From: Pseudomonadota bacterium
Lineage (GTDB): Bacteria; Pseudomonadota; Alphaproteobacteria; Rhodospirillales; Magnetospirillaceae
Reading direction: 5' to 3'
DNA: 64,000 nt
Assembly (NCBI GenBank): GCA_021782815.1
Contig: JAJXUO010000004.1
Location: 1 to 64,000 of the forward strand
In this document: one piece after another, positions 1 through 7,913 of the stretch
Layout: every line of letters starts with the position of its first letter
Position numbering within the stretch: the first letter of the stretch is position 1
Program-made: the position numbers and the translations under genes
Notes under the pieces: model-generated
Database searches by the model: none
The model's input: only the letters and a program-made list of their open reading frames with translations
What the model was told of the DNA's origin: nothing

Positions 1-123
1 ACCGATCACCGCCCCTCATGCGCCGGGCGGGTTTCTCCGAAACCCTTGGCTAACGCGCCATCAGGCGCGCGTCGCCTTGCTCCTAACCGGCGTCGCGATG
101 AGTCAAACTCATCGCGACTTGGT
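1..123 (-). repeat. Dispersed repeat family A, copy 1 (cut by window edge)
   Basis: Structured intergenic repeat, closely matched at 12535-12677, 33968-34112 and 34118-34263. Visible here are an arm of hairpin 1, a GGTTTC/GAAACC hairpin, a CGCGCC-ATCA-GGCGCG hairpin and a 12-bp GTCGCGATGAGT/ACTCATCGCGAC hairpin. The end abuts the rpsA stop codon, so the repeat would be transcribed as the 3' tail of the rpsA mRNA. Confidence 0.85.
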
Positions 124-124
124 A

Positions 125-1831
125 TTAGTTCTGGCTCTTTTCTTCCTTGGCGCGATTGAAGGCGGCACCCAGGATGTCGCCCAGGCTGGCGCCCGAATCG
201 GACGAACCGTATTCGGCCATGGCCTGCTTTTCTTCTTCGATCTCGCGGGCCTTGACCGACAGGGTCACCTTGCGGGTGGCCTTGTCGATGGCGGTGATCT
301 TGGCGTCGATCTTTTCGCCGACGGCGAAACGTTCGGGACGCTGATCGCCGCGATCACGGGCCAGTTCGCCCTTGCGGATGAAGCCCGACAGCCCTTCCAC
401 GGCAACTTCCAGACCGTTTTCGGTCACGGCGGTCACGGTGGTGGTCACCACATCGCCCTTCTTGACGTTGGCGATGGCTTCCTTGAAGGGATCGGAGCCC
501 AGCTGCTTGATGCCGAGGCTGATGCGTTCCTTCTCGATGTCGACGTCGAGCACCTTGGCCTTGACGACGTCGCCCTTCTTGAAGTCGGCAATGGCCTGCT
601 CGCCCGAGCGTTCCCAATCCAGGTCGGAGAGGTGCACCATGCCGTCGATGTCGCCGGGCAGGCCGATGAACAGACCGAATTCGGTGATGTTCTTGACCTC
701 GCCTTCCACTTCCGAGCCCACCGGGAACTTCTCGAGGAAGCCTTCCCACGGGTTGGACATGGTCTGCTTCAGGCCCAGGCTGATGCGGCGCTTCTGGGCG
801 TCCACGTCCAGCACCATGACTTCCACTTCCTGCGAGGTGGAAACGATCTTGCCGGGATGGACGTTCTTCTTGGTCCACGACATTTCGGAAACGTGCACCA
901 GGCCTTCCACGCCCGGCTCCAGCTCCACGAAGGCGCCGTAGTCGGTGATGTTGGTCACGCGGCCGACGAACTTGGCGTTGACGGGATACTTCTGTTCCAC
1001 GCCTTCCCACGGATCGGCCTCAAGCTGCTTGATGCCGAGGCTGATGCGCTGGGTTTCCGAGTTGAAGCGGATGACCTGCACCTTGACGGTCTGACCGATA
1101 TGCAGGGCTTCGGACGGATGGTTGATGCGCTTCCAGGCGATGTCGGTGACATGCAGCAGGCCATCGACGCCGCCGAGGTCGACGAACGCACCGTAATCGG
1201 TGATGTTCTTGACCACGCCTTCCAGGATCTGACCTTCCTTCAGGCTTTCGATCAGCTCCGAGCGCTGCTCGGCGCGGGTCTCTTCCAGCACGGCGCGGCG
1301 CGACACCACGATGTTGCCGCGGCTGCGATCCATCTTCAGGATCTGGAAGGGCTGGGCGCTGCCCATCAGCGGGCCGATGTCGCGCACCGGACGGATATCC
1401 ACCTGGCTGCCCGGCAGGAAGGCCACGGCGCCCGACAGATCGACGGTGAAACCGCCCTTGACGCGGCCGAAGATCACGCCGTTGACGCGCAGATTGTCCT
1501 GGAACGACTTTTCCAGCTGGGTCCAGGCTTCCTCGCGGCGGGCCTTTTCGCGGCTCAGCATCACTTCGCCGTTCTTGTCCTCGTAGCGTTCCACGAAGAC
1601 TTCGACTTCGTCGCCGGCCTTGATTTCAGCCGGACGGCCCGGAGCCGAGAATTCCTTGAGCGGGATACGGCCTTCGGACTTCAGTCCGACGTCGATCACC
1701 GCGAAATCACCGTCGACATCGACGACGAGGCCCTTGACGACGGAGCCTTCGAAGCCGCCGTTTTCGCCGAACATTTCGTCCAGCAGCGAGGCGAAGTTTT
1801 CAGAAGTGGTAAATTCAGTGGCGTTAGCCAT
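125..1831 (-). CDS. rpsA: 30S ribosomal protein S1
   Basis: S1 is the mRNA-binding protein of the small ribosomal subunit and helps load structured or leaderless messages. The 568-residue product is close to the E. coli length (557) and shows six S1/OB repeats. The first two (residues about 30-180) are the divergent ribosome-binding ones; the later ones carry the typical YGAFVDLGGVDGLLHVTDIAW, YGAFVELEPGVEGLVH and FGLFIGLPGDIDGMVH strings. ATG 1831 is preceded by an AAGGAC ribosome-binding site. It is last in the aroA-cmk-rpsA order; ihfB, often next to rpsA, lies 34 kb away. Confidence 0.97.
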   Translation of the reverse strand: MANATEFTTSENFASLLDEMFGENGGFEGSVVKGLVVDVDGDFAVIDVGLKSEGRIPLKEFSAPGRPAEIKAGDEVEVFVERYEDKNGEVMLSREKARREEAWTQLEKSFQDNLRVNGVIFGRVKGGFTVDLSGAVAFLPGSQVDIRPVRDIGPLMGSAQPFQILKMDRSRGNIVVSRRAVLEETRAEQRSELIESLKEGQILEGVVKNITDYGAFVDLGGVDGLLHVTDIAWKRINHPSEALHIGQTVKVQVIRFNSETQRISLGIKQLEADPWEGVEQKYPVNAKFVGRVTNITDYGAFVELEPGVEGLVHVSEMSWTKKNVHPGKIVSTSQEVEVMVLDVDAQKRRISLGLKQTMSNPWEGFLEKFPVGSEVEGEVKNITEFGLFIGLPGDIDGMVHLSDLDWERSGEQAIADFKKGDVVKAKVLDVDIEKERISLGIKQLGSDPFKEAIANVKKGDVVTTTVTAVTENGLEVAVEGLSGFIRKGELARDRGDQRPERFAVGEKIDAKITAIDKATRKVTLSVKAREIEEEKQAMAEYGSSDSGASLGDILGAAFNRAKEEKSQN

Positions 1832-1976
1832 GGTGGTTCAGTCCTTTCGATAACATTTTTACCCGGCCTGCCGGTTGAATCCGGCGGTCTTGACGGAAAT
1901 GCCAACGGCGATCGCCGCTCCCTCCGTCGGGGGAACGGCCACCTTTGTTCCTTCGGCCCTTGCTCACGGGGCCGGA

Positions 1977-2606
1977 TCAACCGGCACTGTGCCTCTGGGA
2001 GATCATGTTGACGGCGGCGGCGAAAGCCGCGTCGGCGTCCAGCGCCGACGTATCCAGCACCACCGCGTCGGCGGCGGGAACCAGCGGCGCCACGCTGCGC
2101 GCGCTGTCGCGCGCGTCGCGTTCCTGCATATCTCGAAGAACCTGCTCCGATATAACCGAGACGCCCTTGTCAAGCAACTCTTTCAACCGTCGTTCGGCGC
2201 GTTTTTCCAGGCTGGCGGTCACGAACAGCTTCACCTCGGCCTCCGGACAGACCACCGTGCCGATATCGCGGCCATCCAGCACGGCGCCGGGGGCGCGGGC
2301 GGCGTAGTCGCGCTGGAACGCCAACAGGGCGGCGCGCACCCCGGGCAGGACCGCCACCTTCGAGGCCGCCGCTCCCGCCGCCTCGCCGCGCAGGGCCGGA
2401 TCACCCAGACCGGCGGGATCGAGGGCGCGGGCCGCCGCTTCGGCCGCGTCGGCATCGGCGGGATCGCCGCCCGCCCGCAGCACCGCCAGGCCGACGGCGC
2501 GGTAAAGCGCCCCGGTATCGAGATAATTCAAACCGAAATGCGCCGCCAGCCGCCGGGCCAGCGTTCCCTTGCCGGCCGCCGCCGGGCCGTCGATGGCGAT
2601 GATCAT
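1977..2606 (-). CDS. cmk: Cytidylate kinase
   Basis: Phosphorylates CMP and dCMP with ATP in the cytoplasm, for RNA, DNA and CDP-lipid synthesis. The 209-residue product opens directly with the P-loop [15 protein letters not shown], followed by [10 protein letters not shown] of the nucleotide-binding fold, [14 protein letters not shown] of the CMP-binding region and the lid [13 protein letters not shown]. The family is about 210-230 residues, so it is full length. It lies between aroA and rpsA on the same strand, a widely conserved arrangement. Confidence 0.96.
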   Translation of the reverse strand: MIIAIDGPAAAGKGTLARRLAAHFGLNYLDTGALYRAVGLAVLRAGGDPADADAAEAAARALDPAGLGDPALRGEAAGAAASKVAVLPGVRAALLAFQRDYAARAPGAVLDGRDIGTVVCPEAEVKLFVTASLEKRAERRLKELLDKGVSVISEQVLRDMQERDARDSARSVAPLVPAADAVVLDTSALDADAAFAAAVNMISQRHSAG

Positions 2607-2685
2607 CTTTTTATGTGTCCCTCAGGCGCCGGGCGTCGGACTCCGGATAGTTTTTTCTATATGTCCACTCAGGCGCCGGTGTTCT

Positions 2686-4014
2686 TTAGGCGATTTTGGC
2701 GCCGAGGCCGTTCATCAGGGAGGCGAAGCCGGGGAAGCTGGTGTCGATGGCGGCGGCATCGTCCACCCGCACCGCCTCGCGCGCCGCCATGCCCATCACC
2801 AGGAACGACATGGCGATGCGGTGATCGAGATTGACGGCGATGGTGGCGCCCCCCCGGGGAGGCTGGCCGGTGCCGTGCACGATCAGATCATCGCCCTCCA
2901 CCTCCAGGGTCACGCCGCAGGCCTCCAGGCCGCGCGCCACGGCGGCCAGACGGTCGCTTTCCTTGACCCGCAGCTCGGCCAGGCCGCGCATGCGGGTGGT
3001 GCCGCTGGCGAAGGCCGCCGCCACCGCCAGAACGGGATATTCGTCGATCATCGAGGGCGCCCGCTCGGGCGGCACATCCACGCCCTTCAGGGCCGAGAAC
3101 CGCACCTCGAGATCGGCCACCGGCTCGCCCGCCTCGTCGCGGACATTGACGGCGCGGATATCGGCGCCCATCTCGCGCAGGGTTTCAAACAGGCCGCAGC
3201 GCAGCGGATTGGTGCCCACCCCGGTGACGGTGATGTGGGACCCGGACACCAGCAGCGCCGCCACCACCGGAAACGCCGCCGAGGAGGGATCGGCCGGCAC
3301 CTTGACCGCACGCCCCGTCAGCTCGGGCTGGCCCTTGAGGCTGATGGCGCGGCCGCCGTCGGCCAGGGTTTCCACCGTCAGCTCGGCGCCGAAGCCGCGC
3401 AGCATCAACTCGGTATGATCGCGGGTGGCCTCCCGTTCGATCACCGTGGTGATGCCGGGGGTGTTGAGACCGGCCAGCAGCACCGCCGACTTGACCTGGG
3501 CCGAGGGCACGGGCAGCTCGTAAGTGATGGGCAGCGGCGAAACGGCGCCGATCACCGCCATGGGCAGGCGCCCGCCGGAGCGGCCGACGAAACCGGCGCC
3601 CATGCGGCTCAGGGGCTCCGACACCCGGCGCATGGGACGCGAACGCAGCGAGGCGTCTCCGGTAAAAACGGTGGTGAAGGGATGGCTGGCCACCAGCCCC
3701 ATCAGCAGACGGGCGCCGGTACCGGCATTGCCCATGTCCAGAACATCGTCGGGTTCGGCCAGACCGCCGACGCCGCGCCCGTAAAGCTCCCAGGTGCCGT
3801 CGTCCAGCCGGGTGACCTCGGCGCCCAGGCGTCGCATGGCCTCGGCGGTGCGCAGCACGTCCTCGCCTTCCAGCAACCCTTCCACCGTGCTGCGCCCCAG
3901 GGCCAGGGCGCCGAACATCAGCGCCCGGTGCGAGACCGACTTGTCGCCGGGCACCCGCACCCGGCCCGACAGGGCGGTGACGGCGGAGGAGGACAGGGGC
4001 TTGGGCTGGTGCAT
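2686..4014 (-). CDS. aroA: 3-phosphoshikimate 1-carboxyvinyltransferase (EPSP synthase)
   Basis: Joins shikimate-3-phosphate and phosphoenolpyruvate in the sixth step of the shikimate pathway. The reading frame is open to 4176, but ATG 4014 is chosen: homology starts right after it with [17 protein letters not shown], and the upstream residues are Cys-rich and unlike the family. The protein then has 442 residues. The active-site string [14 protein letters not shown] is visible, as are RLAVKESDR-like [10 protein letters not shown] and [10 protein letters not shown] near the C terminus. The [20 protein letters not shown] segment resembles class II (CP4-like) enzymes rather than the E. coli type. 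Confidence 0.95.
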   Translation of the reverse strand: MHQPKPLSSSAVTALSGRVRVPGDKSVSHRALMFGALALGRSTVEGLLEGEDVLRTAEAMRRLGAEVTRLDDGTWELYGRGVGGLAEPDDVLDMGNAGTGARLLMGLVASHPFTTVFTGDASLRSRPMRRVSEPLSRMGAGFVGRSGGRLPMAVIGAVSPLPITYELPVPSAQVKSAVLLAGLNTPGITTVIEREATRDHTELMLRGFGAELTVETLADGGRAISLKGQPELTGRAVKVPADPSSAAFPVVAALLVSGSHITVTGVGTNPLRCGLFETLREMGADIRAVNVRDEAGEPVADLEVRFSALKGVDVPPERAPSMIDEYPVLAVAAAFASGTTRMRGLAELRVKESDRLAAVARGLEACGVTLEVEGDDLIVHGTGQPPRGGATIAVNLDHRIAMSFLVMGMAAREAVRVDDAAAIDTSFPGFASLMNGLGAKIA

Positions 4015-4213
4015 GACGAAAAGGCCTTCGCGGCAAATACGGAAAAACGGAAAAAACGACAGTTGCTGCATAACACAGCCCGACCGGCAACGGTAGCCTT
4101 CAGCCGGGGCATATCGCAGCGCATCACATTTTTCGTTTTGACACGGCTTGCCTCTCATGGCAAATGGCCCCAACAATCATTGGAACAGCCGCGCTGACAG
4201 AAGGAGGACGGAG

Positions 4214-4585
4214 TTGGCGAAACCGGAATGGGGTGTGAAACGCACCTGCCAAAGCTGTGGGACCCGCTTCTACGATATGCAGCGCACGCCCATCATTTGT
4301 CCGAAATGCGGCGCGACGGTGGAACCGGAAGTCGTCTTCAAGCCGCGCCGCCAGTCGGCCGCCGCGTCCCAGGCCGCCAAGGCCAAGGAAGCCGCCCTCA
4401 GCACCGCCCGCGCGGTCGAGGAGGCCGAACCCGCCGAGGAGGATGAGGCCGAGCTCGAAACCATGGAGGGGGCCGAGGACGACGACAGCGGCCTGATCGA
4501 GGACGCCTCCGACCTGGGCGAGGACGATGACGACATGGCCGAGGTCATGGAGCATCTGGACGACGGCCTGGAGGACGAGGGCTGA
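4214..4585 (+). CDS. FYDLN-acid domain protein (TIGR02300 family), zinc-ribbon N-terminus
   Basis: Small acidic protein typical of Alphaproteobacteria; its function is not known. A TTG start at 4214 is chosen because a strong AAGGAGG site sits at 4201-4207 and because the product (123 residues) then begins MAKPEWGVKRTCQSCG, as the family does. Residues 11-35 hold two CxxC pairs (CQSC, CPKC) around GTRFYDMQRTPI, the FYDLN-like motif, and probably bind one zinc. The C-terminal half is almost entirely Asp, Glu and Ala and is likely disordered. It is transcribed away from aroA and precedes tRNA-Ala. Confidence 0.9.
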   Translation: MAKPEWGVKRTCQSCGTRFYDMQRTPIICPKCGATVEPEVVFKPRRQSAAASQAAKAKEAALSTARAVEEAEPAEEDEAELETMEGAEDDDSGLIEDASDLGEDDDDMAEVMEHLDDGLEDEG

Positions 4586-4638
4586 AACAGCCCGGCCGGG
4601 CCGGAGAAACGACAGGCAGACGAAAGCGATTTTTTTGC

Positions 4639-4667
4639 TTGCATCCCGCCCGCAAACTCCATATGGT
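4639..4667 (+). promoter_or_regulatory. Promoter of tRNA-Ala copy 1
   Basis: TTGCAT (4639-4644), 17-bp spacer, TATGGT (4662-4667). The same pair of hexamers with the same spacing precedes the second tRNA-Ala at 30365, while the spacers differ. Conservation of the hexamers supports the call. Both are followed by a GC-rich CCGCGCC-acc-GGCGCGG hairpin before the tRNA. Confidence 0.75.
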
Positions 4668-4703
4668 CCGGCTCCACCGCGCCACCGGCGCGGCCCAGAA
4701 TTC

Positions 4704-4783
<80 letters not shown>

Positions 4784-4787
4784 AAGT

Positions 4788-4828
4788 CAAAGGCTTAGCT
4801 GAGAAATCAGCTAAGCCTTTGCTTTTTT
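4788..4828 (+). terminator. Island-borne terminator behind tRNA-Ala
   Basis: Perfect 15-bp stem (4788-4802 with 4807-4821), GAAA loop, then CTTTTTT. It lies just inside the island and replaces the original tRNA terminator, which is now at 10388-10425. Confidence 0.9.
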
Positions 4829-5149
4829 CAGCTCTGCAATGCAAAGCGACAGTCGGTGAAATCCAAGCGGATCAACAGCTTATTTTGATGGCGGGCGCAG
4901 CTCGTTTACACATCTTTTAACACACGTTTTTGATGGTCTTGACGGCGGTATAGACGGTCGCGTGTTCGCAATTTGTTCTTGACTCGCGCTCGCGAAAAAT
5001 TTGACACTGCGCAGAAAGCAGAACCGCGAGCGAAACCACCGGGGAACCGGGGGACCACTCACAGCGGCTCTGCTTTTTTATTGCCTCATCACATCCAAAG
5101 CCCCGTGCCTGCCCAGGCCGGGGCTTTTTGCTTTCCGAAAGGACGTCAC
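4829..5149. other. Island left end, no convincing gene
   Basis: About 320 bp with short overlapping open frames on both strands and no recognisable protein. A hairpin (AAGCCCCG/CGGGGCTTTTT, near 5098-5130) followed by T residues resembles a terminator. The stretch may hold the decayed 5' part of the integrase gene that follows. Confidence 0.5.
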
Positions 5150-5836
5150 ATGCAAATGCACGAGCGCCTGCAAAAGGCCTGGCTCGCCGAGGGCCGTTAC
5201 CGCACCACCCACCGCACCCTGACCTTCACCGATCAAGGGTTGGAACTCGGCAAAGGCACCCTGCTGGTCAAATTCATCCGCTTCGACGTAAACCTCCTTT
5301 ACGTCGCCGAGGACACCAAGACCGGCAAGCGCGAGGTTCCGTTGCGGGACGAAGCGGCAAACCGCCTCAGAGCCCTTAAAAAGCGGCACGAGACAGCAGC
5401 GGGCGAACTTACAGCAAGTAAGTCTGTCTTCACCCTGCCCAGCGGCGAGAAGATCAATCTCAGCGACATGTTCAACGCCGTCATCGAGCGCTGCAAATTC
5501 CCCGTTCGCGCCGACCAACTCCCCTACAGCCCCTATAGCCTGCGGGCGACGTTCGCCACCTTTTCATTGGCCGAAGGGCGCAGCTACGAATGGCTGGAGG
5601 AGGTCATGGGCACCAGCATCAAGATGCTGAAAGCCCACTACAAACAGGGCACCATCGAGCAGACCCAACGTTACCTCCGTAAGAAGGGCGTTATGCCGAT
5701 GGAAAGATGGGGCAGTGCGTCGGCGATCTGGGCGCAACCGGTGTCATTGACGCAGGCTGCTTGGTCTTCCGGCGTTGCCGGTGGGAATAGCGTGGTGCTG
5801 ACGGCTGATGGGGTTTTGGTAAAGACAGCATCTTGA
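5150..5836 (+). pseudogene. Tyrosine recombinase (integrase), N-terminally truncated
   Basis: Only the C-terminal catalytic part of a phage-type integrase can be read (228 residues from ATG 5150, with GAAAGGA upstream). Visible are the beta-hairpin TKTGKREVPLRDEA, the second catalytic Arg in YSPYSLRATFATFSLAEG, the MGTSIKML segment and the HY of the nucleophile region. The arm- and core-binding domains and the first catalytic Arg (usually in a GLRxGE string) are missing, and the His of HxxR is replaced by Tyr. It is probably a remnant of the enzyme that inserted the island. A divergent functional recombinase is possible but less likely. Confidence 0.7.
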
Positions 5837-5852
5837 ACACGTAACGCCTCAC

Positions 5853-5880
5853 TTGACCAGAAAGAGGCGCATGGTAAACT
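5853..5880 (+). promoter_or_regulatory. Promoter of the retron RNA
   Basis: TTGACC (5853-5858), 16-bp spacer, TAAACT (5875-5880). Transcription would begin about seven bases on, near 5887, exactly where the a1 arm of the msr-msd RNA starts. That coincidence is the main support. Confidence 0.6.
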
Positions 5881-5886
5881 CTCGAT

Positions 5887-6023
5887 GAGCTTACAGGTAG
5901 AATTGTTGTCCGGTTTCGAGACATATGTACCAAAGCTAGGAGGTCGCTTGTGCTTCCCTGCTGTCCCATGCCAGGTGATCGATGAATGCGATGCCGAGTG
6001 CGCGTAGGAGTGCCTGTAAGCTC
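5887..6023 (+). ncRNA. Retron msr-msd non-coding RNA
   Basis: A 137-nt segment lies between the integrase remnant and the reverse transcriptase. It is bounded by an exact 11-bp inverted repeat: GAGCTTACAGG (5887-5897) and CCTGTAAGCTC (6013-6023), extendable inward by a U-G and an A-U pair. These fit the a1/a2 arms that hold the ends of a retron transcript together. Inside are a hairpin with a GTTT loop (about 5907-5923: TGTC-CG/CG-A-GACA), as in msr stem-loops, and a second hairpin in the msd half (GGTGATCG/CGATGCC around 5973-5995). A priming G would lie shortly after a1. Exact msr/msd limits cannot be set by eye. Confidence 0.8.
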
Positions 6024-6040
6024 GCTTGCTTGAGGTACAA

Positions 6041-7801
6041 GTGTCCCATCTAGCCCGCTTAAAAGAACTCGAAACTCGCAAAGAACTTGCAGACCTTCTT
6101 GGGTATAGGCCAAGTGCCCTTACATCCATCGTCTATATGACGCCTCCTGCTCTAAAATATACGTCTTTTGAAATTCCAAAAAAATCAGGAGGCATGCGCC
6201 TCATTAAGGCCCCATCCCCGAAATTAAAAGAGCTACAATCTCGCCTATCCGGCATTTTATATCAGTGCCTAAAGGAGATTGAGGATAAAAAAGCGTATCG
6301 CCCGATATCTTTTGGATTTCGCGAAGATAGATCAATTGCAGAAAATGCCGCGAGGCATAAACGACATCGATGGGTTTTGAATATCGACCTGGAGAATTTT
6401 TTCCCGTCTTTTAACTTTGGGCGCGTTAGAGGATTTTTCTTAAAAGATAAGGCCTTCGAGCTGCATCCAGAAGTCGCTACGACAATTGCCCAAATTGCAT
6501 GCGATGGTGAGGCGCTCCCGCAGGGCAGCCCATGCTCGCCAGTCATTTCCGAGCTAATTGCGCAGATTTTGGATATGAAGCTGGTGCGGTTGGCAAAAAG
6601 AATGAAGGTAACGTACACGCGCTATGCGGATGACATTACTTTTTCCACAAGTCAAAAAGTATTTCCTAAGGGCATCGCAAGTCAGGACGACGCAGATTCG
6701 GCCATTTGGCACCTTAGCGAGGGCCTACTAGAGATAATTTCTAGATCCGGCTTTTCTGTTAATAGCGCAAAAACAAGGATGCATTTTACCGGCAGCAGGC
6801 AAATAGTCACAGGCCTTGTCGTTAATGAAAAAGTTAATATACCAAGTGATTATTATCGCAAGGCGCGAGCGATGTGCGATAGCCTATTGCAGACGGGGAA
6901 GTATTTTAAAGCAGTGGTAGCCCCCGTAAAAGAAGGGGATGATTCCACTCCAGTATTGCTAACAGGAACCAACACCTTAGAGGGAATCCTGAGCCACATT
7001 TATGCCGTAACCCAAAAGGAAGATAAGAGAGATATCCAGGAGCAACGCAAGACACCTCGCGCCATTCGCAAGCTCTATCGACGCTTCTTGTTTTACAAAT
7101 ATTTCATAGACTTAAAGTCGCCCCTCATTGTGACAGAGGGAAAAACTGACCCTATTTACCTCAAGGAAGCGGTTAGGCATCGGGAAAAATTCCATCCAGT
7201 TCTCGGAGAATATGATGCGGAAGGCTTCAAGCACGCTGTTCAATATTTCAACTATGCAGGACAGGTGCATGAGATACTAGACATAAGTGGTGGTGGGGCC
7301 GGAAACCTCAAATCCATCCTGCTGGACTATAGGCGAAATTTTCGTCCTTCTTCCAAGGATCCGAAAAGAATTAATTACTGCCCACTGCAGTTTCCAGTAA
7401 TACTTGTTGTAGACAACGACGACGGTTTTAGCCAGATCGCAGGCCCAACAAAGGATATTTTTGGTGTGGCAATTTCACGATCAGACACGTGTGATTTCTA
7501 TCATATTATCGAAAATCTCTACATCGTTAAGACACCGGAAGATGGAGCGAATAAAACTTGTATAGAAGATCTATTTCCTGAAGAGTGGCTAAGCAAAGAG
7601 CTGAACGGTAAAAAATTTAATAAAAATAATGAAATTGACTCAAATACGGAATACAGCAAAGAAATATTTGCAAATTCCATTGTGAAGAAGCATGCAAAAG
7701 AAATAGACTTCTCAAAATTTGACGATCTTTTAGAGAGGGTCCAAAAAGTTATAGAGGATTACGCGATTAAGGCCACGACAGCAGGCGCTAAGACACCTTA
7801 A
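6041..7801 (+). CDS. Retron reverse transcriptase fused to a C-terminal TOPRIM domain
   Basis: Would copy part of the upstream RNA into branched msDNA. GTG 6041 is chosen, with GAGG five bases upstream; TTG 6026 would overlap the end of a2. The product has 586 residues. RT blocks: IPKKSGGMRLIKAP (about 45-58), retron-specific NAxxH as NAARH (102-106), DLENFFPS with the first catalytic Asp (116), LPQGSPCSPVISE (159-171), YADD (195-198) and the retron VTG triplet (256-258). From about residue 360 follows a TOPRIM fold: LIVTEGKTDPIYL with the catalytic Glu (366) and VVDNDDG (456-462) as the DxD. Most retrons encode effectors separately; here a nuclease-like domain is built in. The gene is clearly AT-richer than the flanks. 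Confidence 0.92.
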   Translation: MSHLARLKELETRKELADLLGYRPSALTSIVYMTPPALKYTSFEIPKKSGGMRLIKAPSPKLKELQSRLSGILYQCLKEIEDKKAYRPISFGFREDRSIAENAARHKRHRWVLNIDLENFFPSFNFGRVRGFFLKDKAFELHPEVATTIAQIACDGEALPQGSPCSPVISELIAQILDMKLVRLAKRMKVTYTRYADDITFSTSQKVFPKGIASQDDADSAIWHLSEGLLEIISRSGFSVNSAKTRMHFTGSRQIVTGLVVNEKVNIPSDYYRKARAMCDSLLQTGKYFKAVVAPVKEGDDSTPVLLTGTNTLEGILSHIYAVTQKEDKRDIQEQRKTPRAIRKLYRRFLFYKYFIDLKSPLIVTEGKTDPIYLKEAVRHREKFHPVLGEYDAEGFKHAVQYFNYAGQVHEILDISGGGAGNLKSILLDYRRNFRPSSKDPKRINYCPLQFPVILVVDNDDGFSQIAGPTKDIFGVAISRSDTCDFYHIIENLYIVKTPEDGANKTCIEDLFPEEWLSKELNGKKFNKNNEIDSNTEYSKEIFANSIVKKHAKEIDFSKFDDLLERVQKVIEDYAIKATTAGAKTP

Positions 7802-7913
7802 ATTCGGAGGCCCTGCCGAAGAACTGCTACTTCCCGTTCTCGGGCGCGCTTCAATTCATGCAACTTGACCAACAAAGGCGCTCCTGCAACCATAAGGCAT
7901 GGAGGTTAGGTCT

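Noticed and set aside
77-2011. 644-codon frame opposite rpsA
   Set aside because: Translation is His/Gly/Asp-rich and mirrors the S1 repeats; rpsA is certain on the other strand.
2606-2685. Short direct repeat (TGTCC-CTCAGGCGCCGG, twice) between cmk and aroA
   Set aside because: Only about 15 bp and imperfect; not enough to call a regulatory element.
4880-5062. 60-codon minus-strand frame at the island left end
   Set aside because: No homology, no ribosome-binding site and unlike any known protein; probably chance.
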